A stretch of 12,372 bases of DNA, taken from the NCBI GenBank assembly GCA_004552395.1, contig SFOK01000049.1, forward strand, positions 1-12,372, in the 5' to 3' direction. The notes beneath the pieces were generated by a model, which was given only the letters and a program-made list of their open reading frames with translations, was not told the DNA's origin and did no database searches. Each line of letters starts with the position of its first letter. Position 1 is the stretch's first letter. Made by a program: the position numbers and the translations under genes. The DNA is from Bacteroidales bacterium. Its GTDB lineage: Bacteria > Bacteroidota > Bacteroidia > Bacteroidales > Muribaculaceae. Below are positions 1 through 7,178 of the stretch, piece after piece.

Positions 1-1
1 C

Positions 2-1468
2 TTCTACGGTGAGTATGTGGGCTCCGATGCATACTCCAATTTCTTCCTGGAAGCAAATCCTGACTGGAACTTCTTCTACAAGATGAACAACTCCATGGGC
101 TACGGAACTTATGTCTGGGATTCCAAGACCTGGGTATATGCCTATGCCATGATTGCGCAGTGCAATGAGATCATCGACGGCATCGACGGTGCCGAAGGCG
201 ACGAAGCCGAGCGCAACTTTGTGAAGGGCGAAGTCTACACACTCCGCGCCCACTGCTACTGGCGCCTGCTTCAGGCCTACGCTCCCCGTTGGGATGCTTC
301 CAACAACGGCGAGGTGCTCTCCGTAGTGCTCCGCACAAGCCCGGCCGATCCTCAGGAGAAACCTCTTTCAACCATGAAAGAGGTGCTTGACCAGTGCTAC
401 GCCGACCTCGACATAGCTGTGGCTTCCTTCAAGGCTGCCGGCAACTACAAGCGCACACTTACTTATGAGCCCAACCTCAACGTAGCTTACGGTGTATATG
501 CCCGCGTAGCAGCCCTCCGCAACGACTGGGCCAAGGTGAAAGAGATGGCTCACAACGCTCAGAGCGGTCTCCACTATTCCACTCCCGAATCGCTCTTCGC
601 AGGCTTCGGCTCTTATGTAGACGGCGAATGGATGTGGTGCAACTCCTTCAACCTCACCGTTGATAACAACATCTACTCCAACTGGTCGACATGGTACGCC
701 TGCAACGGCTACGGCGCACGCCTCTCCGCTTCCACCACACGTATCAACCGCACTCTCTACGACCAGATCCCCACAACCGATACCCGTCGCAACCTCTGGT
801 TCACCTGGGACAAGATCTCCGATGATCCCGCACCGTTCTATGCTTCCAAGAATGTGACACAGCTCAACCAGAACATCGGTTCCCGCAAGGAACGCCGCGC
901 GGCCATAGCCTGGATAGCCGACCACAATGCTCCCGGCTACTCAGATGCCTACACTCAGGGCGAAGGTAAGGATGCTCAGCAACCTGTGATCTGCGACGGC
1001 GCTCAACTTAAGTTCTTCTGCCAGGGCGACCTCGGCCAGAACGGTATCTCCTTCCCTCCCTATATGCGTGCTTCCGAGATGTTCCTGCTCGAGGCTGAGG
1101 CTTGCGCCATGCTCGGCCAGACCGGCGAGGCTCAGGCTATCCTCAACAGCATCAACAAGCAGTATGATCCGGAATACAATTGCACCAAGAGCGGTCAGGA
1201 CCTCATCGACGAGGTTCGCCTCTACACCCGTGTGGAGCTTTGGGGCGAGGGCTTCTGCTGGTATAATCTCAAGCGCTGGGGTCTTCCCCTCTATCGCAAG
1301 GCTTGGGTAGCCGATGATCCCACCTCCGGCAACCTGCCTCCCACGGTAGCTTGCAACGTAGGTCCCAACGAGGCCAACCTCTGGCGCTACGGTATACCTC
1401 GCGCAGAGACCAACTACAATTCGGCAGTGACTTATCCGTACGAGGGAAACGGCCCCACGTACCAGTAA
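2..1468 (+). CDS. SusD/RagB-family nutrient-binding outer-membrane lipoprotein, 5' end missing
   Basis: This is the C-terminal 488 residues of a SusD-like protein. The frame is open from base 2 and ends at TAA 1466-1468. The GTG at 17 is only an internal valine codon, so the signal peptide, lipobox and first helices lie off the left edge. SusD proteins sit on the cell surface, cap a SusC TonB-dependent transporter and bind its ligand. Seen in the sequence: a helical TPR-like stretch with VYTLRAHCYWRLLQAY, an aromatic-rich middle, and the family's C-terminal block, PYMRASEMFLLEAEA followed by RVELWGEGFCWYNLKRWG. That last block is a strong family signature. A susC gene is expected upstream but is not visible. 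The ligand cannot be told from this part. A terminator lies just downstream, so this is probably the last gene of its operon. Confidence 0.9.
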   Translation, partial: FYGEYVGSDAYSNFFLEANPDWNFFYKMNNSMGYGTYVWDSKTWVYAYAMIAQCNEIIDGIDGAEGDEAERNFVKGEVYTLRAHCYWRLLQAYAPRWDASNNGEVLSVVLRTSPADPQEKPLSTMKEVLDQCYADLDIAVASFKAAGNYKRTLTYEPNLNVAYGVYARVAALRNDWAKVKEMAHNAQSGLHYSTPESLFAGFGSYVDGEWMWCNSFNLTVDNNIYSNWSTWYACNGYGARLSASTTRINRTLYDQIPTTDTRRNLWFTWDKISDDPAPFYASKNVTQLNQNIGSRKERRAAIAWIADHNAPGYSDAYTQGEGKDAQQPVICDGAQLKFFCQGDLGQNGISFPPYMRASEMFLLEAEACAMLGQTGEAQAILNSINKQYDPEYNCTKSGQDLIDEVRLYTRVELWGEGFCWYNLKRWGLPLYRKAWVADDPTSGNLPPTVACNVGPNEANLWRYGIPRAETNYNSAVTYPYEGNGPTYQ

Positions 1469-1480
1469 TTTCCATTCCTC

Positions 1481-1506
1481 CCGGGATTCCCGCGATTGAA
1501 TCCCGG
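1481..1506 (+). other. Perfect 9-bp hairpin after the SusD gene
   Basis: CCGGGATTC (1481-1489) pairs perfectly with GAATCCCGG (1498-1506) around an 8-nt loop, 12 nt after the SusD stop. No T-run follows, so it is not a classical terminator by itself. It may protect the 3' end of the mRNA or act together with the terminator that starts 15 nt further on. Confidence 0.5.
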
Positions 1507-1520
1507 AGATAAAACAGATA

Positions 1521-1567
1521 GCGGAGGCGGACGTCCCGACGGTGACGGTCGCCTCCGCTCCCTTTTT
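1521..1567 (+). terminator. Rho-independent terminator of the SusD transcript
   Basis: GCGGAGGCG (1521-1529) pairs perfectly with CGCCTCCGC (1550-1558). An inner CGTC/GACG stem (1532-1535 with 1544-1547) extends the helix beyond a G-T wobble and one mismatch. The pyrimidine-rich tract TCCCTTTTTCTCTT follows at once. It lies about 50 nt downstream of the SusD stop codon. Confidence 0.8.
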
Positions 1568-1579
1568 CTCTTGCGGTCC

Positions 1580-1644
1580 CGACTTTTCCGAGCAGTAGGA
1601 GCAATAGGAGATGTAAGAGATGTACGACTTTTCCGAACAGTAAG
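1580..1644 (+). repeat. Two imperfect 20-bp direct repeats, 45 bp apart
   Basis: CGACTTTTCCGAGCAGTAGG at 1580-1599 recurs at 1625-1644 with 18 of 20 bases identical. The spacer holds a smaller echo, GGAGATGTA then AGAGATGTA. The pair lies between the SusD terminator and the rpsA promoter. It could be a local duplication or a pair of protein-binding sites; nothing in the sequence decides this. Confidence 0.6.
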
Positions 1645-1696
1645 CCCCCGTCAGACCGTGTCTCCGAAAATGCGGGAAAATATTATGGCTGAGGAT

Positions 1697-1727
1697 TTTG
1701 CGGTTTCAAAAATTTGTGGTAACTTTG
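1697..1727 (+). promoter_or_regulatory. Bacteroidetes-type promoter for rpsA
   Basis: TTTG at 1697-1700 and TAACTTTG at 1720-1727 are 19 nt apart. This matches the Bacteroidetes primary sigma factor consensus (TTTG at -33, TAnnTTTG at -7). Transcription should start near 1733-1736, leaving an untranslated leader of roughly 215-220 nt before the rpsA start. Confidence 0.8.
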
Positions 1728-1728
1728 C

Positions 1729-1950
1729 AGCGCTTCAAAAGCGCCCTCACCATCGGCACGCAAAGGCTGCAGCCGGTCCGCAAAGGCTGCAGCCGGCTCT
1801 CGGTCTGCAGCCGAGGCTTTCCGCCCGGGGCTGAGAGTGGTAGCGGCGAAGCGCTTTAATTAACCATATTTATTAACCCGGATCCGGTTTCCCATCGTCA
1901 GGACAGGCGATATCGGAATCGGTCCACATCAACAGAAATTCGCAATTTAA
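1729..1950 (+). promoter_or_regulatory. Long, potentially structured 5' leader of rpsA
   Basis: No credible gene lies between the promoter and the rpsA ATG. AGCGCTTC (1729-1736) is exactly complementary to GAAGCGCT (1848-1855), so it could close a domain of about 110 nt. The same 5' bases can instead form a local hairpin, GCGCTT/AAGCGC (1730-1735 with 1739-1744), so the two folds compete. Inside are repeats containing GGCTGCAGCC and a small CTCGG/CCGAG hairpin (1799-1803 with 1811-1815). The last 90 nt are AT-richer and lack a Shine-Dalgarno sequence. S1 is known to autoregulate through its mRNA leader in Escherichia coli; a comparable role here is inference. If transcription starts inside 1729-1736, the closing stem would be shorter in the RNA. 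Confidence 0.5.
1759..1813 (+). repeat. Short tandem repeat in the rpsA leader, 20-bp period
   Basis: CGCAAAGGCTGCAGCCGG occurs at 1759-1776 and again, identical, at 1779-1796. A shorter third copy of its core, CTGCAGCCG, is at 1805-1813. Each full unit contains the self-complementary GGCTGCAGCC, so one copy can pair with the other or fold on itself. Confidence 0.75.
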
Positions 1951-3735
1951 ATGAGCGAACTTAAAAACTCTCCCATAGAGGATTTCAACTGGGAGGCTTA
2001 TGAAAAAGGCGACACTTACACCGGTAAGAGCCGCGAAGAATTAACCAAAACATATGACGAGTCCCTGAACACCGTGAAGGATCAGGAAGTCGTAGAGGGT
2101 ACCGTAATCTCGATCAACAAGCGCGAGGTTGTGGTCAACATCGGCTACAAGAGCGACGGTATCATCCCTGTGAGCGAGTTCCGCTACAATCCCGACCTCA
2201 AGGTGGGCGACAAGGTAGAGGTATTCGTAGAGAATCAGGAAGACAAGAAGGGTCAGCTGATCCTATCCCACAAGAAGGCTCGCGCCGCCCGCAGCTGGGA
2301 GCGTGTCAACGAGGCTCTTGAGAAGGACGAAATCATCAAAGGTTACGTTAAGTGCCGCACCAAAGGCGGCATGATCGTGGATGTCTTCGGCATCGAGGCC
2401 TTCCTCCCCGGATCGCAGATCGACGTCCGTCCTATCCGCGACTACGATATGTATGTGGACAAGACCATGGAGTTCAAGGTTGTCAAGATCAACCAGGAAT
2501 ACCGCAACGTGGTCGTAAGCCACAAGGCTCTGATCGAGGCCGAGCTCGAGCAGCAGAAGAAAGAGATCATCGCCAAGCTCGAGAAGGGTCAGGTACTCGA
2601 GGGTACCGTCAAGAACATCACTCCCTACGGTGTATTCATAGACCTGGGCGGTGTCGACGGTCTCGTACACATTACCGACCTCAGCTGGGGCCGCGTCAGC
2701 GATCCTAAAGAGGTGGTTCAGCTCGACCAGAAGCTCAATGTCGTCATCCTCGACTTCGACGACGAGAAGAAGCGCATCGCTCTGGGTCTGAAGCAGCTTA
2801 TGCCTCATCCCTGGGATGCGCTGGATCCCAACCTCAAAGTCGGCGACAAAGTTAAGGGTAAGGTTGTGGTCATGGCTGACTACGGCGCATTCCTCGAGGT
2901 CGCTCCCGGCGTAGAGGGCCTTATCCACGTGAGCGAGATGAGCTGGAGCCAGCACCTCCGCAGCGCTCAGGACTTCCTCAAAGTCGGCGACGAGGTTGAG
3001 GCTGTGATCCTGACACTCGACCGCGAGGACCGCAAGATGAGCCTCGGTCTGAAGCAGCTTAAGAAAGATCCCTGGGAGGATGTGGAGACCAAGTATGCTA
3101 TCGGCAGCCGCCACACAGCCAAGGTTCGCAACTTCACCAACTTCGGCGTATTCGTAGAGATCGAAGAGGGTGTGGACGGTCTTATCCACATCTCTGACCT
3201 CAGCTGGACAAAGAAGATCAAACACCCCAGCGAGTTCACAAAGATCGGCAACGAGATCGAAGTCCAGGTGCTCGAGATCGACAAGGACAACCGTCGCCTC
3301 AGCCTCGGCCACAAGCAGCTCGAGGAGAATCCCTGGGACGTATTCGAGGGTATCTTCACCGTCGGCTCGATCCACGAGGGTACAATCACCGAGGTCATGG
3401 ACCGCGGCGCTGTGATCGCTCTTCCCTACGGTGTGGAAGGCTTCGCCACTCCCAAGCACCTCGTTAAAGAGGACGGTACACAGGCCAAACTCGACGAGAA
3501 GCTCAACTTCAAGGTTATAGAGTTCAACAAGGACAGCAAGCGTATCATCCTGAGCCACAGCCGCATCGCTGAGGATATCAAGAAGGGTGAGAACCGCGCA
3601 GCCCGTGCTGAGCGCAAGCCGAAAGCCAACAAGTCTTCAGAGCCCGCTGTTCAGGCACCGGCTATCGAGAAGACCACACTCGGCGATCTCGCTTCGCTTC
3701 AGGCCCTGAAGGAGAAACTCTCCAATCAGGAGTAA
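1951..3735 (+). CDS. rpsA: 30S ribosomal protein S1
   Basis: S1 is an RNA-binding protein of the small ribosomal subunit that helps mRNA bind and unfold at initiation. The 594-residue product has six S1 (OB-fold) domains at about residues 46-108, 126-192, 213-281, 297-367, 384-454 and 471-538. Domains 3 to 5 carry the classic signatures YGVFIDLGGVDGLVHITDLSW, YGAFLEVAPGVEGLIHVSEMSW and FGVFVEIEEGVDGLIHISDLSW in part, each followed by an LGLKQL or LGHKQL-type end. Domains 1, 2 and 6 are more divergent, as is usual. The C-terminal 55 residues are charged and low in complexity. The ATG at 1951 follows AT-rich sequence with no Shine-Dalgarno motif, as is normal in Bacteroidetes. The gene appears to be transcribed alone, with its own promoter, long leader and terminator. 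Confidence 0.97.
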   Translation: MSELKNSPIEDFNWEAYEKGDTYTGKSREELTKTYDESLNTVKDQEVVEGTVISINKREVVVNIGYKSDGIIPVSEFRYNPDLKVGDKVEVFVENQEDKKGQLILSHKKARAARSWERVNEALEKDEIIKGYVKCRTKGGMIVDVFGIEAFLPGSQIDVRPIRDYDMYVDKTMEFKVVKINQEYRNVVVSHKALIEAELEQQKKEIIAKLEKGQVLEGTVKNITPYGVFIDLGGVDGLVHITDLSWGRVSDPKEVVQLDQKLNVVILDFDDEKKRIALGLKQLMPHPWDALDPNLKVGDKVKGKVVVMADYGAFLEVAPGVEGLIHVSEMSWSQHLRSAQDFLKVGDEVEAVILTLDREDRKMSLGLKQLKKDPWEDVETKYAIGSRHTAKVRNFTNFGVFVEIEEGVDGLIHISDLSWTKKIKHPSEFTKIGNEIEVQVLEIDKDNRRLSLGHKQLEENPWDVFEGIFTVGSIHEGTITEVMDRGAVIALPYGVEGFATPKHLVKEDGTQAKLDEKLNFKVIEFNKDSKRIILSHSRIAEDIKKGENRAARAERKPKANKSSEPAVQAPAIEKTTLGDLASLQALKEKLSNQE

Positions 3736-3770
3736 TAAGTAATACTCGGAAATCAGTTAATAATAAGTAA
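3724..3770 (+). repeat. Small duplication of the rpsA 3' end
   Basis: AATCAGGAGTAATAAGTAA (3724-3742), which spans the rpsA stop codon, is followed by the near copy AATCAGTTAATAATAAGTAA (3751-3770). The shared core TAATAAGTAA is exact. It looks like a local slippage or duplication in the AT-rich 3' untranslated region; no function is evident. Confidence 0.5.
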
Positions 3771-3834
3771 CAAAATTACTATAAGCTAATTTCTTCGACC
3801 TACTTACCGCGCATAAGCAGCAATACTAAATATG

Positions 3835-3866
3835 AAGGCCGCTCCATTCCGGGGCGGCCTTTGTTA
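3835..3866 (+). terminator. Rho-independent terminator of rpsA
   Basis: AAGGCCGC (3835-3842) pairs with GCGGCCTT (3854-3861), and three inner pairs (3843-3845 with 3851-3853, one of them a wobble) extend the stem to 11 bp around a 5-nt loop. TTGTTATT follows. It lies about 100 nt after rpsA and 70 nt beyond the end of the convergent DUF4954 gene. The minus-strand side has only a weak T-rich tail, so it may also help stop that transcript. Confidence 0.8.
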
Positions 3867-3936
3867 TTGCTATTGACTTTGTTAGTTCGTGGCGCTTTAC
3901 CGCGGCAAAATCTGCGATTTACTGCAACAGCGGGGT

Positions 3937-5745
3937 TTATTTGAAGAAGGAGGCGTTGTGGAGCGCCAGAAGGTCGAGCGAAGAGCGGCGGTCGGCTTCG
4001 GCGCACTCGTCGAAGCGGGCCGAGCCTTCCTTTATCTTCTGCGGGAGCTGTGCGGGGTCGATGCCGCGGGAGGCGCAATAGCGGCGTGCCGTGTCGTCGG
4101 CCCAGCGCTTCTCCATCTCCAGGTAGTTCTCGTAGGCCACGTCGAAGAGGTCCTTGATGCCGCCGGAGCTCTCCATGTCGAGCATCGACTCCACGACCTG
4201 ACGGGGTATGATCTGTCCGCCCATGTCGAGCCACTGCGTGTCGGCGCTGACGGAGATCTGTTCGAGTTCTTCGGGGAGTCCGGACGGCACGTCGGTGCCG
4301 GTGATGCGGTCCAGATGGCGGCTGAAATATTTCATCAGCGCGTTGGTGTAGAGCTCTATCCCTTTCTCAACCGAGGAAGCCTTCACCTTCACGGCCGGTG
4401 TGACGGCATACATACCGTCGGCTCCCGGCTCCGTGGCCATCAGCTCGCGCAGTTTATCCAGACCGGCTAAGAGCGCGCCTATTGTGCGTGGGTTAAGCAC
4501 CGGGAATATGATGCGGTCGCGGAGCGGCAGTTTGCGTTTTAGTCGGTTGTCACGGTTGGGCCATTTGGTCTCATCGCGCATCAGTCCGCAGGAGCGGAGC
4601 ATGGCGCCGGGCACTGCCACGGTGTCCCCCTTGGCGTCGGCGAAGAGGTACGAGAAGGGGAAGAGCGATGTGTCGGGATGCCTCTTGTGGGCGCCCATCA
4701 CCATGGAGAAGGCGCCTATGCGCGCTCCCCACATCAGGTAGCTGCCCGACGATGTCTTGACACCGCGCTCCATGAGTCCCCAGTGCACGGGCCCGAGCTT
4801 GTAGAGGTGATTCGACGAGTTGGTTGCGCTTCCGGCGTTCATGAACGACATGAGGGCGCCGATGAGAAGCGACGATTTGTGCATGCTCACCGTGTAAGGT
4901 CCGGCAAGCAGGGCGCAAGCTTCGCCGTTCTCGCAGGCGCAGTTGGCGAAGAACACCGAGTCGTGGGCGGTGAAGTTCTTTTCGAGCACGGCGCCCTGAC
5001 CCACATAGACGTTACGCATCAGCACACCGGAAGCTACTTTGCCGTCCTCTATGATGAAATTCTCGGCGTCGACGTCGGCTCCCACGTAGGTGAACGGCCG
5101 CGACGATACGGCGTTGTTGATGATGAGTCCGTTCACAAGGCGCGAGGCGCCCTCTACGGTTATGTCGTGTCCTACGCCGACGTTGAGCATCTCGCGCACA
5201 CCGGTCATTGTGGCGCCGTCGGCTATGCAAGCCAGCGAGTCTATGTCGATGGTTTTCTCCCATTCCTCCTCGAGCATGGGGAGGAGGCGGTCTTCGGCCC
5301 AGCGGGGCTTCCAGGTCATGAGGATAGCCATCTGGGCGTCGAGGCCGGGGTAGAGGTAGACGGGCCGCGAACCGGTCTCGTCGAGCACTCCCGCCTGTGT
5401 GCCGATGCCGCACGATGATTCCTCGGTGAAACGTATGCGGCCCACATTCTCAATCGTGACGTCGCGGCCTATCACGCAGCCCGAGAGCGACCCTGCCACA
5501 TTCGAAATCAGGCATCCGTCGCCTATGTAGCAGTCGCGCAGCGTGGCGTTGTAGATACCCTGTTCGCGCCCGTCGGCGTCGTCGCCTCCGTAGCTGAGCC
5601 GCCCTATGGCGACTTCGCCCGAGAAACGGCACCCGCGGATCAGACGGAGGTCCGTCTCGCGGTGTATGAACACGCGGCTCCAGTCGCGGGCCGTGCAGCC
5701 GTGGCTCTCCAGAACAGCGCTCGCCGCGCCTATGGCCGGGAGCAT
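3937..5745 (-). CDS. DUF4954 family protein with hexapeptide-type (left-handed beta-helix) repeats
   Basis: The 602-residue product resembles DUF4954, a conserved Bacteroidetes family of unknown function. Hexapeptide-like repeats of the LbH kind occur at about residues 64-104 (YNATLRDCYIGDGCLISNV, then GCVIGRDVTIENV) and 175-260 (for example VGVGHDITVEGA and NVYVGQGAVLEKN). A strongly conserved-looking block, LYKLGPVHWGLMERG to GAHKRHPDT, lies near 315-359. LbH folds are common in acyltransferases and sugar-nucleotide enzymes, but no catalytic assignment is justified here. There is no signal peptide, so the protein is probably cytosolic. The frame stays open up to 5823, inside hflX. I chose ATG 5745 because it lies 7 nt after the hflX stop and places the ESHGCTARDW region near the N-terminus as in relatives. 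It is probably co-transcribed with hflX. Confidence 0.85.
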   Translation of the reverse strand: MLPAIGAASAVLESHGCTARDWSRVFIHRETDLRLIRGCRFSGEVAIGRLSYGGDDADGREQGIYNATLRDCYIGDGCLISNVAGSLSGCVIGRDVTIENVGRIRFTEESSCGIGTQAGVLDETGSRPVYLYPGLDAQMAILMTWKPRWAEDRLLPMLEEEWEKTIDIDSLACIADGATMTGVREMLNVGVGHDITVEGASRLVNGLIINNAVSSRPFTYVGADVDAENFIIEDGKVASGVLMRNVYVGQGAVLEKNFTAHDSVFFANCACENGEACALLAGPYTVSMHKSSLLIGALMSFMNAGSATNSSNHLYKLGPVHWGLMERGVKTSSGSYLMWGARIGAFSMVMGAHKRHPDTSLFPFSYLFADAKGDTVAVPGAMLRSCGLMRDETKWPNRDNRLKRKLPLRDRIIFPVLNPRTIGALLAGLDKLRELMATEPGADGMYAVTPAVKVKASSVEKGIELYTNALMKYFSRHLDRITGTDVPSGLPEELEQISVSADTQWLDMGGQIIPRQVVESMLDMESSGGIKDLFDVAYENYLEMEKRWADDTARRYCASRGIDPAQLPQKIKEGSARFDECAEADRRSSLDLLALHNASFFK

Positions 5746-5752
5746 ATCCGGA

Positions 5753-7027
5753 TCAGTCGGGATCGCCGGATGAAGGTGTTTCGATATTGTCGGTCGGGGT
5801 CTGGTCGAAGTCGTCGGTTTCATATTTCTGAAAAAGAAAGTCGTTGTAGGGGAATCGCTCGCAGTGTATCTCGCGGGCCTTGTCGTAGAGGAGCTGTTTG
5901 AGCGCGTCGATGTTGATCTTCTTCTTGGCGGAGATGAACACGCAGTTGGGGCCTATCTTGCCCATCCATGTGGCCTTGAGCTCCTCGAGCGAATAATTCT
6001 CCCGGGTCTTGGGCGTGAGGTCGTCGGCATCCTTGGGCGTGTAGCTGAAGGCGTCGATCTTGTTGAACACCAGGATCATGGGCTTGTCGTGCGTGCCGCA
6101 GACCTCGTGGAGGGTTCGGTTTACCACCTCGATCTGCTCCTCGAACTGCGGGTGGCTTATGTCGACCACATGCACAAGGAGGTCGGCCTCGCGCACTTCG
6201 TCGAGCGTCGATTTGAAGGAGTCGACAAGATGTGTGGGCAGTTTGCGTATGAACCCCACGGTGTCGGTGAGCAGGAACGGCAGATTGTCGATCACCACTT
6301 TGCGCACTGTGGTGTCGAGCGTGGCGAAGAGCTTGTTCTCGGCGAAGACGTCGCTCTTTGATAGCAGGTTCATGATTGTGGACTTGCCCACATTCGTGTA
6401 GCCGACCAGTGCCACTCGCGTCAGCTTGCCGCGGTTCTTGCGCTGTATGCTTTTCTGCGAGTCGATGTGGCGCAGCTCCTCCTTCAGACGCGCTATCTTG
6501 TCGAGGATGATTCGGCGGTCGGTCTCGATCTGTGTCTCGCCCGGGCCGCGCATGCCGATACCGCCGCGCTGGCGCTCCAGGTGCGTCCACATTCGGGTGA
6601 GTCGCGGGAGAAGATACTGGTACTGAGCTAATTCTACCTGCGTGCGGGCCGTGGCCGTCTGTGCGCGGTTGGCGAATATGTCCAGAATCAGGCTCGTGCG
6701 GTCCAGGATCTTCACCTTGAGCTCGCGCTCTATGTTGGAGACCTGCTTGGTGCTCAGGTCATCGTCGAAGATCACCATGCCGGTGTCGTGCTCCTCCACG
6801 TAAGCGCGTATCTCCTCGAGCTTCCCTTTGCCCACATATGTGCGCGGGTTCGGGTAGTCGAGCTTCTGTATGAATCGGCCCACGGGCTCGGCTCCTGCAG
6901 TCTCTGCCAGAAACTCGAGCTCGTCGAGGTATTCGTTGATCTTTGTCTCGCTCTGAGTGGGAGTCACAAGGCCTACGAGCACAGCGGTCTCGTTGGCTTC
7001 GCGTGAAATTATATTGTCTTCAATCAT
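5753..7027 (-). CDS. hflX: Ribosome-associated GTPase HflX
   Basis: HflX is a GTP-hydrolysing factor that binds the 50S subunit and splits stalled or hibernating ribosomes. The 424-residue product has the N-terminal HflX domain with NPRTYVGKGKLEEI (about 60-73) and the linker signature RGPGETQIETDRR (160-172). The G domain follows: G1 GYTNVGKST (209-217), G3 DTVGF (255-259), G4 NKID (322-325) and G5 SAK (366-368). All expected GTPase motifs are intact. A short acidic C-terminal tail follows. The frame can start at ATG 7078, but ATG 7027 (MIEDNIISRE) fits the N-terminus of related Bacteroidetes proteins. The 17 extra residues look unconserved, though 7078 is not excluded. The gene lies upstream of the DUF4954 gene. 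I see no consensus promoter in the gap before it. Confidence 0.95.
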   Translation of the reverse strand: MIEDNIISREANETAVLVGLVTPTQSETKINEYLDELEFLAETAGAEPVGRFIQKLDYPNPRTYVGKGKLEEIRAYVEEHDTGMVIFDDDLSTKQVSNIERELKVKILDRTSLILDIFANRAQTATARTQVELAQYQYLLPRLTRMWTHLERQRGGIGMRGPGETQIETDRRIILDKIARLKEELRHIDSQKSIQRKNRGKLTRVALVGYTNVGKSTIMNLLSKSDVFAENKLFATLDTTVRKVVIDNLPFLLTDTVGFIRKLPTHLVDSFKSTLDEVREADLLVHVVDISHPQFEEQIEVVNRTLHEVCGTHDKPMILVFNKIDAFSYTPKDADDLTPKTRENYSLEELKATWMGKIGPNCVFISAKKKINIDALKQLLYDKAREIHCERFPYNDFLFQKYETDDFDQTPTDNIETPSSGDPD

Positions 7028-7090
7028 GCCGGTGGGAAATTTTGCGGATAGGGGAGAGGCGGCCTCAGAGGCGCCCATGCGGATGTTAAT

Positions 7091-7129
7091 GAAACAAACA
7101 AAAGGGCGCGACGGTTTGCCGCCACACCC
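7091..7129 (-). terminator. Terminator of the OmpH-like gene
   Basis: Read on the minus strand, GGGTGTGGCGG pairs with CCGTCGCGCCC (7129-7119 with 7114-7104) to give an 11-bp stem with three wobbles and a CAAA loop, followed by TTTTGTTTGTTTC. It lies about 50 nt past the OmpH-like stop. A weaker hairpin (7172-7157, AGCCC/GGGCT) lies between them. The helix separates this unit from hflX. Confidence 0.75.
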
Positions 7130-7178
7130 TGTTTGTCTGCTTTATTCAGGACGCAGAGCCCGCAGCGGGGCTTCTGCA

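Noticed and set aside
1496..1834. A 112-codon frame between the SusD gene and rpsA
   Set aside because: It runs through the terminator, the rpsA promoter and the leader repeats, and its translation is Arg- and Pro-rich without any family resemblance.
2263..3558. A 431-codon open frame on the minus strand over rpsA
   Set aside because: It is antisense to a certain S1 gene. Its hydrophobic and acidic composition mirrors the S1 codons, and no domain is recognisable.
5746..5823. N-terminal extension of the DUF4954 protein into hflX
   Set aside because: The extra 26 residues are Thr- and Pro-rich, overlap hflX by 71 bp, and precede a well placed ATG 7 nt after the hflX stop.
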